Positions 19,601 through 30,242 are shown, numbered from the stretch's first letter. The stretch: 64,000 nucleotides of DNA from Flavobacterium tegetincola DSM 22377 (GCF_000425485.1 NZ_AUDN01000008.1:62001-126000), one strand, 5' to 3'. Notes: generated by a model not told the origin, from the sequence alone. A program made the numbers and translations.

Positions 19601-20780
19601 GTCCTGAGGCAATTGCCGTAACGTTACCTGGAGGAAGTGTGGACTGACTACCACTAATTCCAGTAGATTGACCCGCTTCAACAAGTGCAGACACTTTATA
19701 AAAGTAATTGACAGATGGACTTAAACCCGTTTGGATTGAAGCATATAATGTTCCCGTCCCAATGGAAGTCGTAGAAGCAATTGATGCATTTACAACATTT
19801 TGCGTAAAAGCTGCATCAGTAGCACGGGTTACAAGGAACCCAAATTCGTTTGTAGCATTATCTATCCAATTTAAAGTACTACTATTACCAGTTATCGCAG
19901 AAAATGACAATGTACTAACATCTCCCAAAACAGTTGTAGGAGGAGTAAAAGAAAAGAACACTCTACTACCATCTGCAGCAGAGCCAATATTTGCAATCAA
20001 AGTCGAACCTACTGGATTAGCTCCTGCAGCAATTGTATTACTAATTAAGGTTGCTGATGCGGCAAAAGTAGACACAGCTCCTATAGTTATAGAACCTACT
20101 GTTGTAGTAGTATTGCTCGATGCTAAAGAGATTGATCTCGTTTGTGATGAGGTAGAGGAATTATAAATCTCACCATACATATAAGTAATTTTACCCGTAC
20201 TTTCTTCTAACCAAACTTGCATATTACCTGCATTACTTAGGTTAGTGTAGAAAACATAAAATTGATTCCATTCTAAAACAAAAGTACGATTAGGCGCTGT
20301 ACCTACAACTTTAAATCTTAAGCCGTTCCCTACTTCATTGTCCCCTGTAAAAGGGGCCAATATTGCAGCGTTTGCAGCCGCTGTTACATTATTTGCAATA
20401 GCTGCTTCTCCAGATCCTGCATGTAAACGCATTTGTCCATTGGAGTTTGCACTAAAATGTGTGTAACTAGTTCCCATGAACAAGAAATTAAACCCTAGCG
20501 GCTGCACCGTTCCTGCAGCGTCATCAAGATTACCCACTAAATAGCTTGTACTTCCAATGGAAAGATCTTGTAAACTTCCATTTGCGCCAGTAGCGAAGGC
20601 ATAATTGGCAATAGACTGCGCAAATCCAAAGCCGCTACTCAAGAGCAACATAAGCAAAAGCAGTGCAAAGCCAAAGCTCGTTTTGCGATTTTTTTGCCAA
20701 TCCGGAGGAGACAATGCGCAAGAATCAATTTTGCTCGATAAACCATTCTGGTTCATAGAGCTAGCGTAAAATTCATTCAT
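13662..20780 (-). CDS. Giant secreted multidomain surface protein with T9SS type A sorting domain
   Basis: 2372-residue paralogue of the product of 6955-13197. The signal core FGFALLLLMLLLSSG spans 36-50 with cleavage expected after Gln55. A fibronectin type III-like domain lies near 285-380, followed by long beta-repeat tracts, Ig-like domains with cysteine pairs, a jelly-roll segment around 1640-1810, a conserved 'SYANVQFPG...VYGGYSTTGGG' module shared with the paralogue, and tandem modules of about 80 residues ending in YYVSQTIDGCES (two close copies plus a divergent one). The C-terminal sorting domain has RYYPNPVQSVLNVEH, LYNMLGQ and VKVIKK. It is probably a cell-surface adhesin or matrix protein; no enzyme motif is seen. 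Confidence 0.9.
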   Translation of the reverse strand: MNEFYASSMNQNGLSSKIDSCALSPPDWQKNRKTSFGFALLLLMLLLSSGFGFAQSIANYAFATGANGSLQDLSIGSTSYLVGNLDDAAGTVQPLGFNFLFMGTSYTHFSANSNGQMRLHAGSGEAAIANNVTAAANAAILAPFTGDNEVGNGLRFKVVGTAPNRTFVLEWNQFYVFYTNLSNAGNMQVWLEESTGKITYMYGEIYNSSTSSQTRSISLASSNTTTTVGSITIGAVSTFAASATLISNTIAAGANPVGSTLIANIGSAADGSRVFFSFTPPTTVLGDVSTLSFSAITGNSSTLNWIDNATNEFGFLVTRATDAAFTQNVVNASIASTTSIGTGTLYASIQTGLSPSVNYFYKVSALVEAGQSTGISGSQSTLPPGNVTAIASGLWSEATTWLTGVVPIVTDNVIIPVGFVITQDVTAAAAFSLIVQGDLVYTVATARTLTVVNDVTISSGASIKSAATGTVTTHSLLIGGSLMNNGTIDFSTNGFTAGATITFNTPGNASFTLGTSSITNLRNASGVTLNKGTSRTNVLTFSPGGTFTVQGANALGFMVITNGLLQLEGSNSFSNPLFATNGYTISTNGGYWQNNPNATILGLGGSPTVGGLLRISSGTFNIGTSTGNSMGFSSNSLITIEGGTINAASRFGVSTSSNLINYTQTGGTINVNQIGNTSTTLASFDLGTNVASVINFTGGTVNVVLANTAVSGPRDVRGTSVFSPNFGGTGIINFGTAASAVTSSTYFISGNVPGLNISTASAFHNLSLNASAQSFGNVTVPVGSILNLNGFRFILRGTSMINNGTLTGTITGSDLYFFAGTVPQSYSGSGITTEGLISLSVDTAANTFRMDAASPGISTLRVNLFSGSVINSNKITIGTGLALPTAVQIGVATSTTVGGSFDVSPTWNLGTGTQTLIYAQESVARTSGYEVNPSRILANMVLDNTNGLTIAGGDIATMALSLTNGIVSTSSNTLVLGSATTVGTLTGGSATAYVNGALTRSIATANTNTNFVSFPIGKAGVYTPIALAPATTSIALFKAESFGSNLGTQNPSIIGLSSTRRFQALPVSGTFDNINVRISDPLIVATNILAQAPTAAGAYSAAFGSAATYAAGPPTTITSLSPISGANYTGFISYADSNACTGVPAPGNTIASSNSICLGASVTLSLQNSIAGTGVSFAWESSTDGVLFTPIADAIQSTYTVAPSEAKFYRAQVTCSGNSGASIAVQVILTNTVLSTTAGAICGLGSATLQAVGSAGTTVSWYSNMNGGAALASGSTFITPQISTTTTFYAAAEVALPVTGILGAGANTSTATAATFLPGAWGGAKTQYIIKAAELQAAGIAAGNISSLAFEPTVSGQTYQGFVVQMGSTTQSVATTAFISGLTQVYRATGTDDSYTPTANAVNTLVFGTGTGSSPTFIWDGTSNVVVSISWSRVPGASTSTASAMKVDNVGFVSSNYKQSDNATPAAMLAETTATGTGSSRPRFTINGIGICSSNRIPVVATVNTAPSFTLSDTALVLCNGQSTATPTVITAGGADYDLYEWSPSAAVTGDVLTGWNFNPTMTTTFTLIASQSSGSLCSSSATVVVTVNPVPSAVVVTPINPTVCTGAIVALSATGGNLSNTQILNENFNAVSSNWTTTNNSTGANSALIAWGLNSSPLNYSTFGSFNSNDGTQFYFSNNDAGGSGSVANTALISPMFSTLNFADASVSFWHYFRNPGDAKIEYSVNGGTSWVTIQTITATSGAPANFVQTNVILPAEALNQSNVQIRFKYDTAGWQYFWAIDNVSISGTQNYPISWSPNTNLYSDTMATVPYTGGSASTVYFKSDVLTAASMYTASVTGPFSCVSSSSISITSIDCGISYANVQFPGVASISTCASQTYYARVYKEGITEAPGQGSGMTAWIGRNSATTDPSTWNESNWQLATFNVQSGNDDEYQATFGPLATGTYYVASRFMFASGNFVYGGYSTTGGGIWNGTSNANAILNVETLAPIASSQTFCNSGTVADLVATGTSLQWFNVATDGTALSATTILSTGTYYVSQTIDGCESARATVSIVVNTTDAPTASTQTFCNAATVANLVATGEGLQWFATATSGNVLVNSAALATGNYYVSQTIDGCESTRTMVMILVNNAPVILQNPTDVSVCPNEPVTLTVEASGTNLTYQWFKNGTAITSATGAIYSISVASLSDAGDYTVMVSGSCSPSVTSLNASVSVQNTAAPTGTAIQDFTTGQTLANFTIVGQNIIWYSTATSGSVLPSSTVLVSGTVYFASQSVNGCESTMRLVVTAGADLKTPTFDSNSLRYYPNPVQSVLNVEHADGIQSVQLYNMLGQMVYNRMTKSANVTIEMSSLAAGNYVMQVTVNGITKNVKVIKK

Positions 20781-21200
20781 AAATATTATTTGTTAATTTT
20801 TAGGCGACTAAATTAACAAAAATTTTATCGTGTTGTTAATTTTATCAATTAAAATAAATATGAATCTATAATAATTACAACATACGCAATAAAAAACCAA
20901 AATAATCACAACTAAATATATTTTACATATTATTTTGTTCGTAAACCGAACAAAAAATTGTAGAAAGTCTAAAATTTACAATTGGTCGTCATTTTGACAC
21001 AAGCAATTTTATATTAGCAAGAATCATTGTTTGAATTCTTTTAATTTTAACAAGTTGATGTCCGCATTAATTTTAAATACCAAGATGGAATTTCTCTTGC
21101 AGCACTATATCGAGTAGTAAATAAAAAAAACCTTCTCGAAATGGAGAAGGTTCTTAAATATAAATAGTATTGGTGTAATTGACTGCAAAATAGCGCAAGG
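20781..21200. other. 420-bp AT-rich spacer upstream of the second giant gene
   Basis: It contains the DUF3467-gene terminator at 21129-21152. Several short A/T runs are present, but I find no promoter matching the Bacteroidetes consensus on the minus strand and no credible small gene. Confidence 0.5.
21129..21152 (-). terminator. Intrinsic terminator after the DUF3467 gene
   Basis: AACCTTCTC / GAGAAGGTT arms with a 6-nt loop. On the minus strand a T run follows (complement of 21123-21130). It closes the rpoBC-DUF3467 transcription unit. Confidence 0.88.
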
Positions 21201-21512
21201 TTACGCTTGTCCAGCAGGACCAAAACTCAGTGGAATTGCTGGTTGCTCGGTATCTTTAATTTCACCGTGAGCCATCTCGTAGCGGTGGATATTTTCACTT
21301 AATGCTTTTAGTAGTCGCTTTGCATGCTGAGGAGTTAAAATAATTCTTGATTTTACTTTTGCCTTTGGAGTACCTGGCATAATGCATACATAATCCACAA
21401 CAAATTCTGAAGCAGAATGATTGATGATCGCTAAATTGGAATACGTCCCTTCAGCAGTTTTCTCATCTAGTTCTATGTTTATCTGTCCCTGTGGTTGGTT
21501 TTGATCGCTCAT
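21201..21512 (-). CDS. DUF3467 family protein
   Basis: 103-residue small cytoplasmic protein. The pattern of an acidic start (INIELDEKTAEGTYSNLAIINHS), then FVVDY near 38-42, SRIILTPQHAKRLLKALSENI at about 55-75 and a Pro/Gly-rich tail is that of DUF3467 proteins, which are commonly encoded next to rpoC in Bacteroidetes. Its molecular function is not known to me. It follows rpoC after 92 bp containing a hairpin terminator, so it is transcribed by read-through or from a weak promoter. A possible lone -7 box lies at 21592-21599 (TATTTTTG on the minus strand). Confidence 0.85.
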   Translation of the reverse strand: MSDQNQPQGQINIELDEKTAEGTYSNLAIINHSASEFVVDYVCIMPGTPKAKVKSRIILTPQHAKRLLKALSENIHRYEMAHGEIKDTEQPAIPLSFGPAGQA

Positions 21513-21540
21513 TATAGTTTAAAATTAATTGTTCATAAAA

Positions 21541-21566
21541 AAACCTAACAGCGAACTGTTAGGTTT
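21541..21566 (-). terminator. Terminator between rpoC and the DUF3467 gene
   Basis: Perfect 11-bp stem AAACCTAACAG / CTGTTAGGTTT with a 4-nt loop, followed on the minus strand by a T run (complement of 21537-21543). It lies about 40 bp after the rpoC stop and should reduce transcription into the small downstream gene. Confidence 0.85.
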
Positions 21567-21604
21567 AGTAAATATAGGAATAATATGATTACAAAAATAA
21601 ATTC

Positions 21605-24600
21605 TTAATAATTATACTCTTCTTTTCCTGTCATTAATTCATTGAAGTCATCTTTAGATCCTACAAGAACATTGTCATATTCTCTCATACCTGTTCCTGC
21701 TGGAATTCTATGTCCTACAATAACGTTTTCTTTCAATCCTTCTAAGTAATCTACTTTACCAGCAACTGCTGCTTCGTTTAATACTTTAGTAGTTTCTTGG
21801 AATGATGCTGCAGAAATAAATGATTTCGTTTGAAGCGAAGCTCTTGTAATACCTTGTAATACTGGTGTAGCTGTAGCTGTAATTACCTCACGTGCTACCA
21901 CTAAATTTTTATCCAAACGTTTTAATTGTGAATTTTCATCACGCAATTCACGCGTAGTAATAATTTGACCTGGTTTCAATGTATCAGAATCTCCTGCATC
22001 TTCAACCACTTTCATTCCGTACAATTTATCATTTTCAACAATAAAGTCTTTTGTGTGGATCAATTGATCTTCTAGGAATAAAGTATCCCCTGGATCTTGC
22101 ACTCTTACTTTACGCATCATTTGACGAATTACTACTTCAAAGTGCTTGTCATTAATTTTTACCCCTTGCAAACGGTACACCTCTTGAATTTCATTCACCA
22201 AGTACTGCTGAACAGCTGCTGGTCCTTGAATTCTCAAAATATCATCTGGAGTAATTGCTCCGTCAGACAATGGCACACCCGCTCTTACGAAGTCATTTTC
22301 TTGAACAAGAATTTGACTAGAAAGTTTTACAAGGTATTTCTTGATTTCACCAAATTTAGATTCGATAATAATCTCACGGTTACCTCTTTTGATTTTTCCA
22401 AAAGAAACAACACCATCAATTTCAGAAACTACAGCTGGGTTGGAAGGATTACGAGCTTCTAACAACTCTGTAATTCTTGGTAAACCTCCTGTAATATCAC
22501 TCGATTTTGACGAACGACGTGGAATTTTTACTAAAATCTTACCTGCTTTAATCTTCTCACCATCTTCAACCATCAAGTGGGCTCCAACTGGTAAGTTGTA
22601 TGAACGAATTAGTTCGCCATCTTTAGCATAGATCAATAAAGTAGGAATCAATTTCTTGTTTCTACCCTCTGAAATTACTCTTTCTTGGAAGCCGGTTTGC
22701 TCATCAATTTCAACCATAAACGATTGTCCTTGCTCTAAATCTTCGTAAGCAATTTTTCCTGTAAATTCAGAAATAATTACTCCATTATAAGGATCCCATT
22801 TACAAATAGTAGTTCCTTTCTCTACGATATCGCCGTCTTTTACAAAGATGCTTGAACCATAAGGTAAGTTATGCGTATTTAAAACGATTCCTGTTTTTGC
22901 GTCAACTAATTTTAATTCTGTAGAACGAGAAACCACAATATCCATTAAGTTTCCTTCTGAATCTTCGCCTTTTACTGTTTTCAAATCTTCTATTTCTAGA
23001 CGACCTGCAAAACGAGTTACGATGCTTGATTCTTCAGACAAACCTCCTGCAACCCCTCCAACGTGGAACGTTCGAAGTGTTAACTGTGTTCCTGGCTCTC
23101 CAATAGATTGTGCGGCAATTACACCAACAGCTTCACCTCTTTGTGTCATTTTTCCAGTAGCTAAATTTCTACCGTAACATTTGGCACAGATACCTTTTAA
23201 AGCTTCACAAGTCAATGGCGAACGTACTTCTACTTTTTCAATGGGTGCAGCCTGAATGGCTTTCATAATTGCTTCAGTAATTTGAATTCCGGCTTCAACA
23301 AGAACTTCAGAATTCATTGGGTTGATTACATCTTGCAATGCAACACGTCCTAAAATTCGTTCTCCTAAAGTTTCAACAATCTCCTCATTTTTCTTTAAAG
23401 CTCCAACTTCAACACCTCTTAAAGTACCACAATCTTCGATGTTTACAATAACGTCTTGAGAAACATCATGTAATCTACGTGTCAAGTATCCTGCATCGGC
23501 CGTTTTCAAAGCCGTATCTGCTAATCCTTTACGAGCACCGTGTGTTGAGATAAAGTATTCAAGAATTGAAAGACCTTCCTTAAAGTTAGAAAGAATCGGA
23601 TTTTCAATAATTTCACCACCACCAGCTGTAGATTTTTTTGGCTTAGCCATCAAACCACGCATACCAGTTAACTGACGAATCTGCTCCTTAGAACCCCTCG
23701 CTCCTGAATCAAGCATCATGTATACCGAGTTAAAACCTTGTTGGTCTTCACGGATATTCTTCATCGCTAATTCAGTCAATTGTGCATTTGCAGAAGTCCA
23801 GATGTCAATAACTTGGTTGTAACGTTCGTTATTAGTAATAAGACCCATGTTGTAGTTAGCAGAAATTCCTTCTACTTGCTCTCTTGCATCTGCAATCAAT
23901 TGTGGTTTTTGGTCTGGAATACGAATGTCACCTAATGAGAACGAAAGTCCTCCTTTAAATGCAAATTTGTAACCCATGTCTTTCATATTGTCCAAGAAAG
24001 CAGCTGTAGTAGGTACATTTGTCACACTTAAAACGTGTCCAATAATATCTCTCAAGTTTTTCTTAGTCAATACATCATTTATGTATCCTGCTGCTTCTGG
24101 CACTACTTCATTAAACAATACACGACCAGCGGTAGTTTGAATGATTTTGTATACCAATTCTCCAGTTTCGTTGTAATCTTTAGCTCTAATTCGAACGCGA
24201 GCATTCAATTCAACTCTTCCTTCATTCAAAGCAATATTTACTTCTTCTGCAGAATAGAATGTCAAACCTTCTCCTAAAATTTTGTGTTCTGGAACAGACA
24301 AACGCTCTTTGGTCATGTAATATAGACCCAAGACCATATCCTGAGATGGTACCGTAATCGGTGCTCCATTCGCTGGATTCAAAATATTGTGAGAAGCCAA
24401 CATCAATAATTGTGCTTCAAGAATCGCTTCTGGTCCAAGTGGCAAGTGAACTGCCATTTGATCCCCATCAAAATCGGCGTTAAATGCCGTACATACTAAT
24501 GGGTGAAGTTGGATTGCTTTTCCTTCAATTAATTTTGGCTGGAACGCCTGGATACCAAGTCTGTGCAAAGTAGGAGCTCTATTTAATAAAATAGGGTGAC

Positions 24601-25927
24601 CTTTAATTACATTTTCTAAAATATCCCAAACTACTGGTTCTTTTTTGTCAATGATTTTCTTTGCAGATTTCACTGTTTTTACAATACCTCTTTCAATCAA
24701 TTTACGGATTACGAAAGGCTTGTACAATTCGGCTGCCATATCTTTAGGGATACCACATTCGAATAATTTTAATTCTGGTCCAACAACAATTACCGAACGA
24801 GCAGAATAATCTACACGTTTTCCAAGTAAGTTTTGACGGAAACGACCTTGTTTACCTTTCAATGAATCAGAAAGTGATTTCAATGGTCTGTTCGATTCAG
24901 TTTTAACAGCAGACGCTTTACGTGTGTTGTCAAATAATGAATCAACCGATTCTTGCAACATACGTTTTTCGTTACGCAAGATTACTTCTGGAGCTTTAAT
25001 CTCCATCAATCTTTTCAAACGGTTGTTACGGATGATTACACGACGGTATAAGTCATTTAAATCTGAAGTTGCAAAACGACCTCCATCAAGTGGCACAAGC
25101 GGACGCAATTCTGGTGGAATAACTGGAACCACTTTCATAATCATCCATTCTGGACGGTTTTCGCGGTTTAAGTTAGACTCACGGAATGACTCAACAACTT
25201 GTAGTCTTTTTAATGCTTCTGTTTTACGTTGTTTAGACGTTTCATTGTTAGCTGCATGTCTTAAATCATAAGACAATTGATCTAAATCAATACGAGCTAG
25301 CAAGTCCATAATACATTCAGCACCCATTTTGGCTACGAATTTATTAGGGTCAAAATCATCTAAATATTGGTTATCAGCTGGAAGTGTATCTAAAATATTT
25401 AAATATTCTTCTTCTGTTAAAAAGTCTAATCTTTTTACAGATTCACCTTCTGGATTTGTTGCAATACCTGCTTGAATAACTACATATCTTTCGTAGTAGA
25501 TAATCATGTCTAATTTTTTAGACGGTAATCCAAGGATGTATCCAATTTTATTTGGCAAAGAACGGAAGTACCAGATGTGAGCTACAGGAACCACCAAATT
25601 GATGTGTCCTACTCTATCTCTACGTACTTTTTTCTCTGTTACTTCAACACCACAACGGTCACATACGATTCCTTTGTAACGAATACGTTTGTATTTTCCA
25701 CAAGCACATTCAAAATCCTTTACAGGACCGAAAATTCTTTCGCAGAATAATCCATCACGTTCCGGTTTATGTGTACGGTAGTTGATGGTTTCTGGTTTCA
25801 AAACTTCACCACGAGATTCTGCCAAAATAGATTCTGGAGAAGCTAAACCGATAGAGATTTTACTGAATCTTTTGATAGGACTCTTATCTCTATTATTATT
25901 GTTGTTATTATTTCTATTATTCATCAT
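21605..25927 (-). CDS. rpoC: DNA-directed RNA polymerase subunit beta'
   Basis: 1440-residue catalytic subunit of RNA polymerase. The N-terminal zinc site (Cys74, Cys76, Cys89, Cys92) is intact, and the active-site motif [12 protein letters not shown] at 483-494 carries the three magnesium-binding aspartates. The C-terminal half has the second Zn site ([13 protein letters not shown]) and the bridge-helix/trigger-loop region. The protein begins with an Asn-rich stretch ([10 protein letters not shown]) before the conserved [16 protein letters not shown], a low-complexity N-terminal tail. It follows rpoB after an unusually long 267-bp spacer with an inverted repeat. Confidence 0.99.
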   Translation of the reverse strand: MMNNRNNNNNNNRDKSPIKRFSKISIGLASPESILAESRGEVLKPETINYRTHKPERDGLFCERIFGPVKDFECACGKYKRIRYKGIVCDRCGVEVTEKKVRRDRVGHINLVVPVAHIWYFRSLPNKIGYILGLPSKKLDMIIYYERYVVIQAGIATNPEGESVKRLDFLTEEEYLNILDTLPADNQYLDDFDPNKFVAKMGAECIMDLLARIDLDQLSYDLRHAANNETSKQRKTEALKRLQVVESFRESNLNRENRPEWMIMKVVPVIPPELRPLVPLDGGRFATSDLNDLYRRVIIRNNRLKRLMEIKAPEVILRNEKRMLQESVDSLFDNTRKASAVKTESNRPLKSLSDSLKGKQGRFRQNLLGKRVDYSARSVIVVGPELKLFECGIPKDMAAELYKPFVIRKLIERGIVKTVKSAKKIIDKKEPVVWDILENVIKGHPILLNRAPTLHRLGIQAFQPKLIEGKAIQLHPLVCTAFNADFDGDQMAVHLPLGPEAILEAQLLMLASHNILNPANGAPITVPSQDMVLGLYYMTKERLSVPEHKILGEGLTFYSAEEVNIALNEGRVELNARVRIRAKDYNETGELVYKIIQTTAGRVLFNEVVPEAAGYINDVLTKKNLRDIIGHVLSVTNVPTTAAFLDNMKDMGYKFAFKGGLSFSLGDIRIPDQKPQLIADAREQVEGISANYNMGLITNNERYNQVIDIWTSANAQLTELAMKNIREDQQGFNSVYMMLDSGARGSKEQIRQLTGMRGLMAKPKKSTAGGGEIIENPILSNFKEGLSILEYFISTHGARKGLADTALKTADAGYLTRRLHDVSQDVIVNIEDCGTLRGVEVGALKKNEEIVETLGERILGRVALQDVINPMNSEVLVEAGIQITEAIMKAIQAAPIEKVEVRSPLTCEALKGICAKCYGRNLATGKMTQRGEAVGVIAAQSIGEPGTQLTLRTFHVGGVAGGLSEESSIVTRFAGRLEIEDLKTVKGEDSEGNLMDIVVSRSTELKLVDAKTGIVLNTHNLPYGSSIFVKDGDIVEKGTTICKWDPYNGVIISEFTGKIAYEDLEQGQSFMVEIDEQTGFQERVISEGRNKKLIPTLLIYAKDGELIRSYNLPVGAHLMVEDGEKIKAGKILVKIPRRSSKSSDITGGLPRITELLEARNPSNPAVVSEIDGVVSFGKIKRGNREIIIESKFGEIKKYLVKLSSQILVQENDFVRAGVPLSDGAITPDDILRIQGPAAVQQYLVNEIQEVYRLQGVKINDKHFEVVIRQMMRKVRVQDPGDTLFLEDQLIHTKDFIVENDKLYGMKVVEDAGDSDTLKPGQIITTRELRDENSQLKRLDKNLVVAREVITATATPVLQGITRASLQTKSFISAASFQETTKVLNEAAVAGKVDYLEGLKENVIVGHRIPAGTGMREYDNVLVGSKDDFNELMTGKEEYNY

Positions 25928-26125
25928 AGTTTTTACTACTGATTTGTGTGCAATTAAAAAATTGATTGTGTTTTGAAAGCGCTATGCTATTATCAAAAAC
26001 TGCCTCGAATTACTTCTCTAAACCCCAACTTTTGGCTGAAGTGCTAATTATAGATTCATAAGAATGTATAAAAACTCGGAACGATTTACGGGCCTAAATC
26101 TTAAAACTAATTAAAAAAAGTATTC

Positions 26126-26164
26126 AGTGTTCAGCTTTTTGGTAAACAGTTTATACTGAACACT
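26126..26164 (-). repeat. Inverted repeat with T run in the rpoB-rpoC spacer, within degenerate CAGTnnn heptamers
   Basis: Arms AGTGTTCAG (26126-26134) and CTGAACACT (26156-26164) form a 9-bp stem with a 21-nt loop. On the minus strand it is followed within about 6 nt by seven T (complement of 26113-26119), so it resembles a weak terminator or attenuator. The flanks (to 26191) contain further CAGTGGT/CAGTTTT-like heptamers, the same unit seen at 63970-64000. It may therefore be a dispersed repeat rather than a dedicated regulator. Confidence 0.6.
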
Positions 26165-26194
26165 AAAAAACTGACCACTGAAAACTAAACTGTA

Positions 26195-29100
26195 TTACTC
26201 TTCTAAACGAATGTCAAGTCCAAGACCTTTCAATTCGTGCATCAATACGTTGAATGATTCTGGTAAACCTGGTTCTGGCATAGACTCTCCTTTTACGATT
26301 GCCTCGTAAGTTTTAGCTCTACCAATAACGTCATCCGATTTTACCGTTAAGATTTCACGTAAAGTACTTGACGCTCCATAAGCTTCAAGTGCCCAAACTT
26401 CCATCTCTCCAAAACGCTGACCACCAAATTGTGCTTTACCACCTAATGGTTGTTGTGTAATTAATGAGTACGGTCCTATTGAACGCGCGTGCATTTTATC
26501 ATCAACCATATGTCCAAGTTTCAACATGTAGATTACTCCAACTGTTGCTCTTTGGTGGAAACGCTCTCCAGTTCCTCCATCGTACAAGTACGTATGTCCA
26601 AAACGTGGAATTCCAGCTTCGTCAGTCAACTCATTGATTTGGTCTAAAGAAGCACCGTCAAAAATTGGTGTAGCAAATGTGCGACCCAAATTCATACCAG
26701 CCCAACCTAAAACCGTTTCGTAAATCTGCCCGATGTTCATACGAGATGGTACACCAAGTGGATTCAATACGATATCAACAGGAGTTCCGTCTTCCAAGAA
26801 TGGCATGTCTTCATGACGAACGATACGTGCAACAATACCTTTGTTACCGTGACGTCCAGCCATTTTATCACCTACTTTTAACTTACGTTTTTTAGCGATG
26901 TAAACTTTAGCCAATTTCAAGATTCCAGCTGGAAGTTCATCTCCAACTGTAATCGTAAATTTCTCTCTTCTTAACGCTCCTTGTAAATCGTTCAATTTGA
27001 TTTTATAGTTGTGAATCAAATCATTAACTAACTTGTTAGTTTCATCATCTGCAACCCAACTACCTTTACTCAAATGCGCGAAATCTTCCACAGAGTTCAA
27101 CATTCTCTGCGTATATTTTTTACCTTTTGGTAAAACTTCTTCTCCTAAATCGTTCATTACTCCTTGCGAAGTTTTCCCGTTTACGATGTTGAATAATTTA
27201 TCGATCAATTTATCTTTAAGCTCATTGAATTTAACTTCAAAGCTTAATTCTAAACCTTCCAATGCATCTTTATCTTGAGAACGTTTGCGTTTATCTTTAA
27301 CTGCTCTTGCGAACAATTTTTTACCTAAAACTACACCATGTAAAGATGGAGACGCTTTTAATGAAGCATCTTTTACATCACCTGCTTTATCCCCGAAGAT
27401 TGCACGAAGCAATTTCTCTTCAGGAGTAGGATCAGATTCTCCCTTTGGAGTAATTTTTCCGATAAGAATATCACCAGGTTTTACCTCGGCTCCTACTCTA
27501 ATCATACCGTTTTCATCCAAGTCTTTAGTAGCCTCTTCAGAAACGTTAGGAATATCATTTGTTAATTCTTCGTTACCTAATTTCGTATCACGAACATCTA
27601 ATGAATAATCATCAATGTGGATCGAAGTAAAGATATCATCACGAACTACTTTTTCAGAAATTACAATTGCATCCTCAAAGTTATATCCCTTCCATGGCAT
27701 AAACGCTACCTTTAAGTTTCTACCTAAAGCTAACTCACCATTTTGAGTTGCATAACCTTCAGAAAGTACTTGTCCTTTTATAACTCTGTCGCCTTTTCTT
27801 ACGATAGGCTTCAAGTTGATAGACGTACTTTGATTGGTTTTTCTAAATTTAATTAAATTGTATGTTTTTTCGTCTTCGTCAAAACTTACCATTCGCTCTT
27901 CATCAGTACGGTCGTATTTAATAGTGATGATATTAGCATCCACGTATTCAACAACACCAGCACCCTCAGCATTTATCAATACACGAGAATCAGAAGCCAC
28001 TTGACGCTCTAAACCTGTACCTACGATCGGAGCTTCCGGACGTAATAATGGCACGGCTTGACGCATCATGTTAGATCCCATCAAGGCTCTATTCGCATCA
28101 TCGTGTTCCAAGAAAGGAATTAAAGATGCAGAAATTGAAGCAATTTGATTTGGAGCTACATCGGCATAATCTAATTCTTTAGGCGTTACTACAGGGAAAT
28201 CGGCATCTTGCTTCGCAATTACGTTTTCTGCTATAATGTTACCGTCTTTATCGATTTCAACATTTGCTTGAGCAATCAACATACCTTCTTCTTCTTCTGC
28301 ACTTAAATATACAGGTTCCGTTTCAAGTACCAATCGTCCGTCCGTAACTTTACGGTAAGGAGTTTCAATGAAACCCATTCCATTCACTTTAGCGTAAACA
28401 CCAAGTGAAGAGATCAATCCAATGTTTGGACCCTCTGGAGTTTCAATTGGACATAAACGTCCGTAATGTGTATAATGCACATCTCGAACCTCAAATCCTG
28501 CACGCTCTCTTGATAAACCACCTGGTCCTAGGGCTGATAAACGACGCTTGTGCGTAATTTCGGCCAAAGGATTCGTTTGATCCATAAATTGAGACAGCTG
28601 ATTCGTACCAAAGAAAGAGTTAATAACCGATGATAATGTTTTAGCATTAATCAAATCAATTGGTGTAAACACCTCATTATCTCTAACGTTCATACGCTCA
28701 CGAATCGTACGTGCCATACGAGCCAAACCTACACCAAATTGAGCTGAAAGTTGTTCACCAACAGTTCTAACACGACGGTTTGACAAGTGATCGATATCAT
28801 CAATCTCAGCTTTAGAGTTGATCAATTCGATCAAGTATTTTACAATTGTAATGATATCTTCTTTGGTCAAGACTTGCTTTTCCATTGGAATATCCAATTG
28901 TAATTTTTTATTCATTCTATAACGACCTACTTCACCTAAGTTGTAACGTTGGTCAGAAAAGAATAATTTATCTATAATACCACGTGCCGTTTCTTCATCA
29001 GGCGGTTCAGCATTACGTAATTGTCTGTAGATATGTTCAACAGCTTCTTTTTCAGAATTCGTTGGATCCTTTTGAAGCGTATTGTGAATGATGGCATAAT

Positions 29101-30007
29101 CTGCTTGATTAGCATCTTCTTTGTGCAACAAAATAACTTTAACATTAGCATCCAAGATTTCTTCTACATTATCTTTGTCGATAATTGTATCACGATCCAA
29201 GATGATTTCGTTACGTTCAATAGAAACTACTTCACCAGTATCCTCATCCACGAAATCTTCGTGCCAAGTATTCAATACTCTCGCTGCTAATTTTCTACCA
29301 ATATATTTTTTCAAACTTGTTTTAGAAACTTTAATTTCTTCCGCAAGGTCAAATATCTCAAGGATATCTTTATCACGTTCGAAACCAATCGCTCTAAATA
29401 AAGTTGTAACCGGTAATTTTTTCTTTCTATCGATATAAGCGTACATTACACTATTAATATCGGTAGCAAATTCTATCCAAGAACCTTTGAAAGGAATTAC
29501 ACGTGCTGAATACAATTTAGTTCCATTAGCATGGAAGGATTGACCGAAGAATACACCAGGTGAACGGTGCAATTGCGATACAACCACACGTTCTGCGCCA
29601 TTGATTACAAAAGTTCCACTAGGCGTCATGTAAGGAATAGTTCCTAAATAAACGTCTTGAACAATTGTTTCAAAGTCTTCGTGTTCTGGATCTGTACAAT
29701 ACAGTTTCAAACGTGCTTTTAAAGGCACACTGTACGTAAGACCTCTTTCGATACATTCTTGAATGGAGTAACGTGGTGGATCAACAAAATAATCAAGGAA
29801 CTCTAAAACGAATTGGTTTCTAGTGTCAGTGATTGGAAAGTTTTCCATGAAGGTATTGTAAAGACCTTCGTCGCCTCTTTCGTCAGATTTAGTTTCCAAT
29901 TGGAAAAAATCTTTAAAAGACTTAACCTGAATATCCAAGAAATCTGGATAATTAGGTATATTTTTAGTAGAGGCAAAATTCAATCTTTCAGTCTGATTAG
30001 TTATCAT
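26195..30007 (-). CDS. rpoB: DNA-directed RNA polymerase subunit beta
   Basis: 1270-residue beta subunit, with the full set of conserved blocks from [27 protein letters not shown] near 125-151 to the C-terminal clamp. The rifampicin pocket (469-493, [12 protein letters not shown]...THKRRLSAL) keeps the residues equivalent to E. coli Asp516, His526 and Ser531 (here Asp476, His486, Ser491), so no common resistance substitution is present. A strong terminator separates it from rplL upstream, and no TAnnTTTG box was found in the 258-bp spacer. Expression therefore probably comes from read-through or an unrecognised promoter. Confidence 0.99.
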   Translation of the reverse strand: MITNQTERLNFASTKNIPNYPDFLDIQVKSFKDFFQLETKSDERGDEGLYNTFMENFPITDTRNQFVLEFLDYFVDPPRYSIQECIERGLTYSVPLKARLKLYCTDPEHEDFETIVQDVYLGTIPYMTPSGTFVINGAERVVVSQLHRSPGVFFGQSFHANGTKLYSARVIPFKGSWIEFATDINSVMYAYIDRKKKLPVTTLFRAIGFERDKDILEIFDLAEEIKVSKTSLKKYIGRKLAARVLNTWHEDFVDEDTGEVVSIERNEIILDRDTIIDKDNVEEILDANVKVILLHKEDANQADYAIIHNTLQKDPTNSEKEAVEHIYRQLRNAEPPDEETARGIIDKLFFSDQRYNLGEVGRYRMNKKLQLDIPMEKQVLTKEDIITIVKYLIELINSKAEIDDIDHLSNRRVRTVGEQLSAQFGVGLARMARTIRERMNVRDNEVFTPIDLINAKTLSSVINSFFGTNQLSQFMDQTNPLAEITHKRRLSALGPGGLSRERAGFEVRDVHYTHYGRLCPIETPEGPNIGLISSLGVYAKVNGMGFIETPYRKVTDGRLVLETEPVYLSAEEEEGMLIAQANVEIDKDGNIIAENVIAKQDADFPVVTPKELDYADVAPNQIASISASLIPFLEHDDANRALMGSNMMRQAVPLLRPEAPIVGTGLERQVASDSRVLINAEGAGVVEYVDANIITIKYDRTDEERMVSFDEDEKTYNLIKFRKTNQSTSINLKPIVRKGDRVIKGQVLSEGYATQNGELALGRNLKVAFMPWKGYNFEDAIVISEKVVRDDIFTSIHIDDYSLDVRDTKLGNEELTNDIPNVSEEATKDLDENGMIRVGAEVKPGDILIGKITPKGESDPTPEEKLLRAIFGDKAGDVKDASLKASPSLHGVVLGKKLFARAVKDKRKRSQDKDALEGLELSFEVKFNELKDKLIDKLFNIVNGKTSQGVMNDLGEEVLPKGKKYTQRMLNSVEDFAHLSKGSWVADDETNKLVNDLIHNYKIKLNDLQGALRREKFTITVGDELPAGILKLAKVYIAKKRKLKVGDKMAGRHGNKGIVARIVRHEDMPFLEDGTPVDIVLNPLGVPSRMNIGQIYETVLGWAGMNLGRTFATPIFDGASLDQINELTDEAGIPRFGHTYLYDGGTGERFHQRATVGVIYMLKLGHMVDDKMHARSIGPYSLITQQPLGGKAQFGGQRFGEMEVWALEAYGASSTLREILTVKSDDVIGRAKTYEAIVKGESMPEPGLPESFNVLMHELKGLGLDIRLEE

Positions 30008-30205
30008 CTATGGACAAAATTTTGATTAAAAAAAAGTGATTTTTTGTGTGTAAACACTGTGTAAATCCATACTTTCTTTTTTAAATCGATACATCTATAA
30101 AAAGGACCAAGTTGAAGTTCTTTTTTTTCTTCGTAGCGACCAAAAGCTTTTCGTATTCAACTCAATGACTAATAAAACCGGATATAATTTTATTATACGA
30201 AAAAT

Positions 30206-30242
30206 GGTTTAGGTCATTGGAAGTAATTCCAAGACCTAAACC
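30206..30242 (-). terminator. Strong hairpin terminator/attenuator between rplL and rpoB
   Basis: Arms GGTTTAGGTC+TTGGAA and TTCCAA+GACCTAAACC pair over 16 bp with one bulged base and a 4-nt loop. On the minus strand a short T run follows (complement of 30201-30205). Its position between the ribosomal-protein genes and rpoB matches the classical site of transcription attenuation in the rplKAJL-rpoBC operon. Confidence 0.85.

Noticed and set aside
19708..20166. Plus-strand open frame (152 codons) inside the second giant gene
   Set aside because: Same reason: a shadow of repetitive beta-rich coding sequence, without start context or known domain.
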